A stretch of 40,011 bases of DNA from an uncultured Chloroflexota bacterium (lineage in GTDB: Bacteria; Chloroflexota; Anaerolineae; UBA4142; SHND01), in contig CALMZO010000211.1 in assembly GCA_937870825.1 (NCBI GenBank), positions 1-40,011 of the forward strand. Reading direction: 5' to 3'. This document shows, piece by piece, positions 8,432-16,043 of the stretch; the stretch's first letter is position 1, and every line of letters starts with the position of its first letter. Below the pieces are notes generated by a model. It was not told where the DNA came from, ran no database searches, and saw only the letters and a list, made by a program, of their open reading frames with translations. Position numbers and translations under genes: made by a program.

Positions 8432-10185
8432 GTTTCAACCAATGCGCGCACTTTGGCTTGCGCGCGAAACGACGCGTGAAATTCATGAGGCATCTGTTCG
8501 ACGAGCCGGGCGGTGATTTCGCGTGCTTCTTGTTTCAACACGCGCGCGCGTTCCACATCCCCGCGCCGCATTTCCAAATCGCTCAACTCTGCAAGAACTT
8601 GCCACAGAATGGGGCGCGCCTGCATATAACGCGCGGTGCGTTCGGCTTCGCGCAGCGCGTCTTGTGCCGCATCCAATTCGTTCATTCCCAAATACCCGCG
8701 TCCCTGACGCAGCAGCAAATCCGGAAAGAGAAAACGAAATTGCAACGCGCGCAAGCGATTGACCACTGGGCGCGTCGCGTCCACCGCGTCGGCGTAGCGT
8801 TTTTCGAAAAGCGCGATTTCTGCACCGCCCAACGCGAGAAAAATCGGTCCGTACGTAGAGAGGTCATCCATATTCAGCTGTTGCGCGAAGGCAAGCGTCT
8901 CGCGCGCGGCGGCGTAATCTTGCTGCAAGACAGAGAGTCCCAAGAGCGTTCCCGCGCGCCACGCTTCAAAAAGCAAGATACTTTCCGGCACCCGAATTTG
9001 TTTTACCACCTCGATACCGCGCGCGGGTTCTCCCAATTCGCCATAGATGAGCGCGCGCTGGGTATCGGCAATGTGCGCGGCAATAAAGAATCCGCTTTCC
9101 CGTGCGAGGCGAACGGTCACGTCGCACGCCTCCAATGCTTTCGTGTACTCGCCGCGCAAGGCAAACACGCCCAGCAGTGAAGTGTTGCTGTAGGCAAGAT
9201 TCCAGACATTGCCAATCATCTGCGAGAGCTCTTGCGCCTGGCGCGCGAACTGTTCCGCCATGTCCAATTCGCCGCCAGACTGCGCGCACTCTGCCGTCGT
9301 CGAAAGATTGTCCACGAGCATCGGCAGATTCTTTGCCTCGCGAAAAATTTCCCGCGCTTCGGCGAGCGCGTTCAGTGCGCTGGGCACCGATTCCGTCGTC
9401 ACCAAGGCGCGGCTCACGTCATTCAAGATGTACGCGCGCAGTTCGCGCAAATTCAAACGGTCGGTCAGTGCCAATGCTTGTTGGCTGTACTCGACTGCCT
9501 CGTCGGCGCGTCCGTGAAAGTACGAATACTGCTGCATGTTCCACAAGGCGCGCGCTTGCGCCGCCTCATCCCGAGTCGCGCGCGCAAATTGCAGCGCGGC
9601 GCGGTTGGCGCGTAACGCTTCGCGCAAATCTTGCGCGGGATTGGGAAACGTGTACAGGGTTGCCAACGACAAGAGCGCGCCCATTTCCAACTGCGGTTCG
9701 TTGCGTATTTTGCCGAGATGTTCGAGGGCGCGATACGCGTCCAACGCGTCCTGATAGCGCCCCATCACCTCCAACACACGCCCGCGCTGTTGATGGAGAT
9801 GCAACACTTCCGAAATTGAAATTTGCAAACGCGCGGCGAGCAAGCCCGCCGTGTCATAGTGTATCAACGCTTCATCCAACGCGTGAACGCGGAACGCGGC
9901 ATCCCCGGCGCGCCGCGCGTATTCGAACGTTTTTGCGTCATCACCTGCTTCGGCGAAATGTTTTGTCAACAGCGCGGCATATTCATCCAAACTGTTCGGG
10001 TACGCGCGCTCCAGCGCCGCCGCGCACGCGCGATGCAGCGCGCGGCGGTCATTTTTCAACAACGACGCGTATGCGGATTCTTGAATCAAGTTGTGCTTGA
10101 ATTGATACGCGTCCTCGATTTCACGGAGGCGGCGAATCAAATCCGCGTGTTCGAGTCGGGTGAGCGGTGTGGTGAGGGTCAACAT
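8428..10185 (-). CDS. Headless TPR 'tail' protein 5
   Basis: A 585-residue TPR protein and the first tail in transcription order. It starts MLTLTTPLTRLEHADLIRRL, then YQFKHNLIQESAYASLL and DRRALHRAC, a more diverged version of the shared module. TPR-like repeats fill the rest. The start at 10185 lies inside the first unit of a 105-bp heptamer tract, and no Shine-Dalgarno sequence is visible; a start at 10206 would add seven residues (MTFHISR) encoded by repeat. The stop overlaps the tail 4 start by 4 nt. Confidence 0.85.
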   Translation of the reverse strand: MLTLTTPLTRLEHADLIRRLREIEDAYQFKHNLIQESAYASLLKNDRRALHRACAAALERAYPNSLDEYAALLTKHFAEAGDDAKTFEYARRAGDAAFRVHALDEALIHYDTAGLLAARLQISISEVLHLHQQRGRVLEVMGRYQDALDAYRALEHLGKIRNEPQLEMGALLSLATLYTFPNPAQDLREALRANRAALQFARATRDEAAQARALWNMQQYSYFHGRADEAVEYSQQALALTDRLNLRELRAYILNDVSRALVTTESVPSALNALAEAREIFREAKNLPMLVDNLSTTAECAQSGGELDMAEQFARQAQELSQMIGNVWNLAYSNTSLLGVFALRGEYTKALEACDVTVRLARESGFFIAAHIADTQRALIYGELGEPARGIEVVKQIRVPESILLFEAWRAGTLLGLSVLQQDYAAARETLAFAQQLNMDDLSTYGPIFLALGGAEIALFEKRYADAVDATRPVVNRLRALQFRFLFPDLLLRQGRGYLGMNELDAAQDALREAERTARYMQARPILWQVLAELSDLEMRRGDVERARVLKQEAREITARLVEQMPHEFHASFRAQAKVRALVET

Positions 10186-10287
10186 GCGAGAAATGTGAAA
10201 CGTCAAACGTGAAACGAGATGCGTGAAACGTGAAACGTCAAAGGAGATACGAGAAACGTGATGCCTGAAACGTCAAACGTGAATCGC
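10183..10287 (+). repeat. Heptamer tract (GAAACGT type), 15 units
   Basis: Fifteen consecutive 7-nt units run in perfect register: GAAACGT occurs five times, CAAACGT twice, and the others are one- to three-base variants such as GATGCGT and GAAACGA. The tract fills the whole space between the aminotransferase and TPR tail 5. It supplies the last codons of the former and the start codon of the latter. Confidence 0.92.
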
Positions 10288-11454
10288 GTGGGCAAATCCC
10301 GCCAGCGCGCGTGTAATCATCGCGTCGTTCGCGGTCAACGAGAGCCGAAAATAGCCGGGCATCTCGACAACTTGACCGGGCAAGACGATGATGTTCTGTG
10401 CCGCGAGTTTCTCGGCGAATGTCCAATCGTTTGCAATGGGTGAGCGCGGCAGCAAATAAAACGTGCCTTCGGGCGAATGGACTTGATACCCCATCGCGGA
10501 CAATTCGCGCACGAGCCAATCGCGTTTGTGCTGCAAATGTTCGATGTCAATCGAGAGCTTGTCCAAATCGCCGAGCGCGTGCTGAAGCAGCGCGTTCGGA
10601 AACGCATATCCTGTGACAAGCTGCGAAATAAAAATCGCGGGATTCAACGCGGCGCGCGTTTCTTGGGGCATGTTCGGCGGGAGCGCGATATAACCAATGC
10701 GCTGTCCGGGCGTGAGCAAAGTTTTGCCGTAGGTGTAAATGAGAAACGAGTACGGATAAAAACTCGTCGGACTTGTGAACCCGCGTCCGTCAAAAATGAT
10801 GCGCGAGTACGCTTCGTCGGACAAGAGAAAAATTTCGCGTCCGTTGCGCGCGCTGTGTTTTTCCAAAATGTCCGCGAGTCCGCGTAACGTTTGTACGGGA
10901 TACATTTTGCCTGTCGGATTGTTGGGCGAATTGACAATGATGGCGCGCGTTTTATTTGTAATCGCCGCGTCAAGCGCGTCCAAATCCAAATCAAACGTTT
11001 CGGCGTTTACGCGCACGCGCACGGGTTTCGCGTGTTGTGCCAAAATCAACTGCTCGTAAAAAAACCACGGCGGCGAATTGAAAATCACCTCATCGCCCGC
11101 GTCAAGAATCGCGCCCAGTGCGACGGTGAGCGCGGCGAATGCGCCATTCGTCAAAAAAATATCGTTCGGCTCAAATTCGATTCCGCGCCACGCGCGCAGT
11201 GATTGCGCGACAACGTGTTGCGCTTCGGGTTCACTGCGTTTGTACGCGAACCAGTCTTTGTTTTGCGGCACGCTCCATTTTTGCAGCGCGTCGGCAAAAC
11301 CGGCAACGGGCATCTCGTGCGGATTCCCAAACGCGAAATCGCAAACATTCGGTTTGCTTACGTTGTCGTTGTAGAGTGGTCCCGTCGCAAAACGAAACAG
11401 CGGGATGGATGCATTGAGGATGGATTGAATGTGAGTGGAGGGGAGATTGTTCAT
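10273..11454 (-). CDS. PLP-dependent class I/II aminotransferase
   Basis: A 393-residue fold-type I aminotransferase. Visible motifs are VNSPNNPTGK in the large domain, LLSDEAYSRIIFDG with the cofactor Asp, and YTYGKTLLTPGQRIGY with the Schiff-base Lys followed by the phosphate-binding Arg. The C-terminal small domain ends in a repeat-encoded stretch. I chose ATG 11454 (MNNLPSTHIQ) because family similarity starts there; no clear Shine-Dalgarno is present. The same frame stays open to 11667, giving a possible 464-residue fusion with scrap sequence. Amino donor and product cannot be assigned. It has no evident link to the surrounding signalling genes and probably entered by rearrangement. Confidence 0.87.
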   Translation of the reverse strand: MNNLPSTHIQSILNASIPLFRFATGPLYNDNVSKPNVCDFAFGNPHEMPVAGFADALQKWSVPQNKDWFAYKRSEPEAQHVVAQSLRAWRGIEFEPNDIFLTNGAFAALTVALGAILDAGDEVIFNSPPWFFYEQLILAQHAKPVRVRVNAETFDLDLDALDAAITNKTRAIIVNSPNNPTGKMYPVQTLRGLADILEKHSARNGREIFLLSDEAYSRIIFDGRGFTSPTSFYPYSFLIYTYGKTLLTPGQRIGYIALPPNMPQETRAALNPAIFISQLVTGYAFPNALLQHALGDLDKLSIDIEHLQHKRDWLVRELSAMGYQVHSPEGTFYLLPRSPIANDWTFAEKLAAQNIIVLPGQVVEMPGYFRLSLTANDAMITRALAGFAHAIHV

Positions 11455-11667
11455 CGGAAATTGTCCATGACTGCGCGCGCGGCGCAAGAGCGTAGACAGC
11501 GCGATATCCTGAATGAGTGCTTGTTTGAAAAAATACGCGGGCTCACTCTTTTTGACGAACGTAGAATAGCAACCCGTATCTTCGCCCGGAGCAAAACTCA
11601 TGATCGCGCCCGCAATCATATCGGCAAGTTGCAGACCGTCATCCCTCTTGGAATTGCCACTCACCAT
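11455..11667 (-). pseudogene. DUF3800-like C-terminal scrap joined to a TPR-tail scrap
   Basis: The open frame upstream of the aminotransferase encodes two unrelated remnants. Residues 1-41 contain GLQLADMIAGAI and CYSTFVKK, which resemble the conserved C-terminal end of DUF3800 proteins (Asp in a QLAD-x-IAGA motif). Residues 42-71 read EPAYFFKQALIQDIALSTLL, then RRARSHGQF, a degraded copy of the YLFKHALVQDTAYASLL tail module. It begins 24 bp after the stop of the truncated cyclase head. I read this as a junction left by insertion and deletion. The DUF3800 assignment rests on a short motif only. Confidence 0.6.
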
Positions 11668-11690
11668 CTATCGCATGGCTCACAAAAGTT

Positions 11691-13655
11691 TCATGCACTC
11701 CGTTCTTGGTCCGCCGCCAACACCTGCTCCAACACCTTCACCTGAAACTTTCTGCCGATGACCGACGCGATTTGCAAAACGCGTTTCGCGTCGTCGGGCA
11801 GGCGGTCAATGCGCGCGATAAGGACGCCTTGCAGCGTGTCGGGAATGTCAATCGTGTTGATGGGTTTCGCCACAATCCATTGTCCGTCTTGACGCGCGAG
11901 ATTGCCGCGGTCAATCAACATGCGAATCACTTCTTCGACAAAAAACGGATTGCCTTCCGCTTTGGCGAGAATGAGCTGGCGCACGTTTTCGGGCAGCGAT
12001 TCGATTTCGAGCAGATTCGTTACGAGCTCTTGCGAATCTTTTTCCGAGAGCGGCGCAAGATGCAGTTCCGTCATGCCCGCGCCCGCGATTTCGCGCGCAT
12101 TCGTGACCAGTTTCCAGCCCGGCACGTCTTTGTCGGGGCGCGTGATAAAACCAAAGACGACGGGCGCTTCGGCGACAATCGGATTCACTTGCGACAAGAG
12201 TTCCACCGACGACGGGTCTGCCCAATGAATGTCTTCGCAAATGATGATGAGCGGCGACGATTCCGCGCATTTTTGCAAAAAGCGTTTGTATGCCGCGACG
12301 TACTTGGCTTGCAGCGCGGGACCGTCGAGATATTTCACGCGCGCCGCCATGTCCTCTTCGAGTTTCACGCCGAGCAAGTGACCGAGAAACGGGTACACCT
12401 CTTTCATTTCATCTGCGAATAAATTTTGCATCGCGTCCCACAGGGCGGTGTGCGTTTCTTCTTCCGTTGCGCCTGCCGATGCGCCTACGAGCGCGCGCAA
12501 CACGTCCGCGCTCAAGTGATGCGCCATCGAAGAGCCGTACGACAAGCAGCGTCCTTCCACCCAACGGAGGGATTTCTCGCCCGTTTCCATCAGCGCGGCT
12601 TTGCGCCATTCCGCAATGAGCCGCGATTTTCCCAACCCGGCTTCGCCAATCACCGCAACGCTCGAACCGTGTCCCGTTTTTACCTCGTCGGCGATTTGCA
12701 ACAGCGTCGAAAATTCGCGGCGGCGTCCGACCATCGGCGATGAGAGACCTGCGATGCCGCGCGTTTTGATTGCGCCGCGTTTTGCTTCCAACACGCGATA
12801 CACATGCACGGGTTCCGCTTTGCCCTTGACTTCCATCAATCCTTTGTCTTCAAAATCAAACAGCGCGGGTACGAGGCGATGTGTGTTTTCGGTAATGAAA
12901 AGCGTGTTCGGGTCAGCCGCAGATTGCATGCGCGCGGCGAGATTGATGGCGTCGCCCATCGCGGTGTATTCAAATTTGTAATCGCTGCCGATGTTGCCGA
13001 CGACGACAAGCCCCGTGTTCAAACCGACGCGCACCGAAAAATCCATGCCGTACTGTTTTTGAATTTTTTCGCGGTACGTTTCAATCCCCGAAATGATTTC
13101 GAGTCCTGCCAAAATCGCGCGCTGCGGGTCGTCTTCGTGCGCGAGCGGCGCGCCAAAAAACGCGAGAATCGCATCGCCCATCAGACGCGCGACGGTGCCT
13201 TCGTAATCATGCACGGGCTTGATGAGATACTCGAACGCGTTGTTCATAATCTCTGCCCATTCTTCGGGGTCGAGCTGCTCGGCCATCGAAGTCGAACCTT
13301 TGACGTCACAAAACAAAATCGTCACGATGCGGCGTTCGCCTTCGACCGAGCGCGACGCGCGCGCAGCGTCAAGTTTTTCCGCGACTTGCTTGGTCATGAA
13401 TTTTTCGACGAGCGAGTCGCGCGCGAGCGAGGCGGCGGGAGAAGCAAGATTCGCGCGCGGTGGCGGCGCGGCGGTGGGGGGAGGTGAAGCGGGCGCGCTC
13501 GCGGCTTGAAGATTAAAGCCACAGTTGTTGCAAAATTTCGAGCCCGCCGGATTCACCGTGTTGCAATTGGGACAGGCGCGCTGCTGGGGCTGTCCGCAGT
13601 TGGAACAAAATTTCGCGCCTTGCGGATTTTCAAAATTGCAATTCCAACATTTCAT
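11691..13655 (-). CDS. Zinc-ribbon / class III cyclase / AAA ATPase head lacking its TPR tail
   Basis: A 654-residue protein. Two CxxC-x(10)-CxxC zinc ribbons occupy residues 3-20 and 28-45. The cyclase homology domain (about 105-290) keeps both metal-binding Asp (D117 in FCDVKGST, D161 in MGDAILAFFG) and the N238/R242 pair in GDAINLAARM. An AAA/STAND ATPase follows, with Walker A GEAGLGKS at 337-344 and Walker B IIICEDIHWAD. The protein ends soon after ASVIGRKFQVKVLEQVLA, in mid winged helix, where the paralogue at 16044-19658 continues into its TPRs. ATG 13655 has a strong GGAGGAG upstream. It is probably active as a cyclase, but its sensing tail is gone or supplied in trans by the TPR genes downstream. 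Confidence 0.92.
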   Translation of the reverse strand: MKCWNCNFENPQGAKFCSNCGQPQQRACPNCNTVNPAGSKFCNNCGFNLQAASAPASPPPTAAPPPRANLASPAASLARDSLVEKFMTKQVAEKLDAARASRSVEGERRIVTILFCDVKGSTSMAEQLDPEEWAEIMNNAFEYLIKPVHDYEGTVARLMGDAILAFFGAPLAHEDDPQRAILAGLEIISGIETYREKIQKQYGMDFSVRVGLNTGLVVVGNIGSDYKFEYTAMGDAINLAARMQSAADPNTLFITENTHRLVPALFDFEDKGLMEVKGKAEPVHVYRVLEAKRGAIKTRGIAGLSSPMVGRRREFSTLLQIADEVKTGHGSSVAVIGEAGLGKSRLIAEWRKAALMETGEKSLRWVEGRCLSYGSSMAHHLSADVLRALVGASAGATEEETHTALWDAMQNLFADEMKEVYPFLGHLLGVKLEEDMAARVKYLDGPALQAKYVAAYKRFLQKCAESSPLIIICEDIHWADPSSVELLSQVNPIVAEAPVVFGFITRPDKDVPGWKLVTNAREIAGAGMTELHLAPLSEKDSQELVTNLLEIESLPENVRQLILAKAEGNPFFVEEVIRMLIDRGNLARQDGQWIVAKPINTIDIPDTLQGVLIARIDRLPDDAKRVLQIASVIGRKFQVKVLEQVLAADQERSA

Positions 13656-13677
13656 TCTGCTCCTCCGCAGCGACGGA

Positions 13678-13754
13678 GGACGAACGACGAACGACGAACA
13701 TTGCACTATTGCCTTCTGCAATCATTCGTCATCCGTCATCCGTCATTCGTCGGA
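13678..13754. repeat. Inverted heptamer tract (CGACGAA / CGTCATC)
   Basis: Units GGACGAA, CGACGAA, CGACGAA lie on the left and CGTCATC, CGTCATC, CGTCATT, CGTCGGA on the right, separated by four less regular 7-nt units. The arms are approximately complementary, so the RNA can fold. It fills the gap between the stop of the lectin-like membrane protein and the ribosome binding site of the cyclase head, and may act as a terminator or processing structure. Confidence 0.8.
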
Positions 13755-13757
13755 ATT

Positions 13758-15938
13758 CTATGGACACACTTGAAAATTCACCCACAAGTCCGCGCCGTTT
13801 GTGCGTTTGAACGGGATGGGAGAGGGGTCTTCATAAACGACGCGCGCGCGATAGGGCGCACACGGACCGGGACCGATTTGCCAGCCCTCTGTCGCCAGCT
13901 CTTTTGTCCCCACCTGAATACTCGGCTGTTGACCATTCGCCTGTCCAATCCGATTTCTCTTTGTGGTATCTGCTTCCCAAATTTCGACAAGCCATTTGTA
14001 GCTCGCCGCACGCCCGGTGGAATTGACGAATGTCGCAAAAAAAGTAATCGGCTGTCCGCGTTTTGGCGCGCGCGGCGTGAAACGCAAACTGTTGACGTAC
14101 ACCCCGGGCTTGACCGCAAGCGTGGGCGCAACGGGCGCGCTCGTCGCGGCGGCGGAGGTGGGCGTCCCGACACCTTGAGATGGACCGATGGGCAAGATAC
14201 GCACGTTGTCAAACGCAACTTGTGCGTTCGGTTCCTTGTTTGAGAGATAAAAACCAAAACTGCCTTTTTTCAGCGTCGCGTCGGTGACGGTATTGACCCG
14301 TTGGTCGTTGAGATAAAATTCGAGTTGGCTGCCGTTCGCAATCACGCGAAAACGATTGACGGCAGTTCCCGTTTTGACCGCATTGGACTGGGTGTAGGGA
14401 ATCAAATCGGTGTACTTGTCATCCTTGTACAAAAAGACCGAATACGTGCCATTGTTCGTCACTGTAAAGCCATAAAAATTCCACGGCTGCTCCGTCGTGC
14501 GAAGCACAACCCCGTACTCGTAACTGCCGCTGCCCGAAACGATACGCCCGTCCGCTTCAAAAATGCCATTGTCCTGTTCGTCTGCATAAACACTCCAGCG
14601 ACCGGCGTTGACTTTGTGCAGCATCACATATTCGCCATTTTGACACGCATAGTTGCGCGTCTCGTTATCTCCTTCAAACAAAAGGCACTCGCCCGAAAAG
14701 TCGTCGTTCAAAAGGACCGTGCCGCCGGAAGGAGTTGCCGTTGCCACAGCATTCGCGTCCGGCGTCGCCGTGGGCGGCGGGGTCGCGGACGGCGGGGGCG
14801 GCGTAAAGGTCGAAATGGTGAACTGGTCGAATGCCACTTCTGCGTTCGGTTCGGCGTTGTAAAAAAACAGACCCGCGACGCCGCGCGGAATCGTCGCGTC
14901 GGTCACGCTGTTGAGATATTGGTCGTTCAAATAAAAGTCGAATTTGCTGCCGCGCATGACCACCTGGAAAAAATTCATGCCGCTGCCCGTGTTGACCAAC
15001 GGCGATGCGGTGTACGGAATCAAGTCTGTGTATTTTTGGTCTTTGTACAACGCGACATTGTATTTGCCTTCGTTCGTGACGGTAAAGACATAGTAGCGCG
15101 TGCCGTCGGTGTTGGCGCGAAAGACGACGCCGTATTCGTACTTGCCGCTGCCCTTGGTGAAATAACCATTTGCTTCAATCACCGCGTCGTCAAACTCGCC
15201 GTCATAAAACGTATAGCGCGTTGTGGTCTCCTTGTGCAGCATATAGTATTCGCCGAAATCGCAGCCGTACATGCGCGTTTCATTGTCGCCTTGAAAGAGG
15301 GGACACTGTTCGGCGAAAAAATCCGCGTCAAACGCAACAAACGTTTGACCGAAATTCGCGGTGGGCGCGGCAGTGCCATTCGGTCGCGTTGGCGGCGCGG
15401 TTTCGCTGGCGGACGTTGGATTGGGCGTTTCCGTTGTCCGCGCGTCACCTGTGGTCGAAGCAAACGGCGACGGCGTGCCAAACGCAATCGTCGTCGGCGT
15501 CCTTGTCCCGAACAAATTTCCTTGCAAAATGTTCAAGGCACCCAAGCCCAACGCGGCAACGAGCGCGCCCGCGCACAATCCAATGATACATCCGATGGCA
15601 AGAATCGGGACCCAATTTGGGCGCGCGGGTGATGGCGCGGGCGATGATGTCTTTGTACCCGTTGAGGTCCGCGGGGCTTTGGTGTTTATCGGCGGCGGTG
15701 CCTGCGTTGCAGGGGGCGGCGGCGCGGTCAGCGGATGCGTCGCCACCCACTTGTCACCTTCGCGCAGCAGCCAATCACCGCGCACGCGGTCAATGCGCCA
15801 CTCGCGTCCAAATTCATCGCGATAGGTCAGTTTGTCGAGCGCGGCGTCGTACTCGGCGCGCGAGATTTCATGGTTGTCGAGTTTTTGTTTCAGTGTTTGA
15901 TATTCATGCTCGAGTTTGCGAAACGGTTCGAGATTCAT
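13758..15938 (-). CDS. Membrane-anchored protein with two concanavalin-A-like domains
   Basis: A 726-residue protein. Residues 1-40 are a charged helical segment resembling SHOCT-type oligomerisation domains, followed by a Trp-rich stretch (WRIDRVRGDWLL) and a Pro/Thr linker. One membrane span (about 112-135, AIGCIIGLCAGALVAALGLG) precedes a Thr/Pro-rich extracytoplasmic linker. Two copies of a domain of about 180 residues follow, each with GxYEYGVV, YTDLIPYT and FYLNDQ, and each with a Cys pair near its start; they look like LamG/DUF1080 sandwiches. A third Ig-like or CARDB-like segment ends the protein. The role is probably sugar or surface binding. It lies between two cyclase genes on the same strand and may be co-transcribed. 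Confidence 0.8.
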   Translation of the reverse strand: MNLEPFRKLEHEYQTLKQKLDNHEISRAEYDAALDKLTYRDEFGREWRIDRVRGDWLLREGDKWVATHPLTAPPPPATQAPPPINTKAPRTSTGTKTSSPAPSPARPNWVPILAIGCIIGLCAGALVAALGLGALNILQGNLFGTRTPTTIAFGTPSPFASTTGDARTTETPNPTSASETAPPTRPNGTAAPTANFGQTFVAFDADFFAEQCPLFQGDNETRMYGCDFGEYYMLHKETTTRYTFYDGEFDDAVIEANGYFTKGSGKYEYGVVFRANTDGTRYYVFTVTNEGKYNVALYKDQKYTDLIPYTASPLVNTGSGMNFFQVVMRGSKFDFYLNDQYLNSVTDATIPRGVAGLFFYNAEPNAEVAFDQFTISTFTPPPPSATPPPTATPDANAVATATPSGGTVLLNDDFSGECLLFEGDNETRNYACQNGEYVMLHKVNAGRWSVYADEQDNGIFEADGRIVSGSGSYEYGVVLRTTEQPWNFYGFTVTNNGTYSVFLYKDDKYTDLIPYTQSNAVKTGTAVNRFRVIANGSQLEFYLNDQRVNTVTDATLKKGSFGFYLSNKEPNAQVAFDNVRILPIGPSQGVGTPTSAAATSAPVAPTLAVKPGVYVNSLRFTPRAPKRGQPITFFATFVNSTGRAASYKWLVEIWEADTTKRNRIGQANGQQPSIQVGTKELATEGWQIGPGPCAPYRARVVYEDPSPIPFKRTNGADLWVNFQVCP

Positions 15939-16043
15939 ACTGCGTGTATTTCGAGTGCAGCATTAAACAAGCTCTTTTGGGTCGAAACGCAAACACTCGT
16001 TTCGAAATCGGTCTAACGTCAATCCTCACTCACAACAAGTTGG

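Noticed and set aside
436..10185. The five TPR genes as frameshifted pieces of one giant gene
   Set aside because: Each has its own copy of the same N-terminal module and a complete run of repeats, so they are paralogues and not consecutive fragments.
436..10185. The TPR proteins as MalT/LuxR-type transcription regulators
   Set aside because: No C-terminal helix-turn-helix and no ATPase domain are visible in any of them.
4207..10287. Regular repeats that could be taken for a CRISPR array
   Set aside because: The units are 7 nt with no unique spacers between conserved 25-40 nt repeats, and no cas gene is present.
14301..15632. A 443-codon plus-strand open frame opposite the lectin-like membrane protein
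   Set aside because: The minus-strand protein has a coherent anchor, linkers and duplicated domains; the plus frame gives Arg/Val/His-rich sequence without any domain and is a mirror of GC-rich codons.
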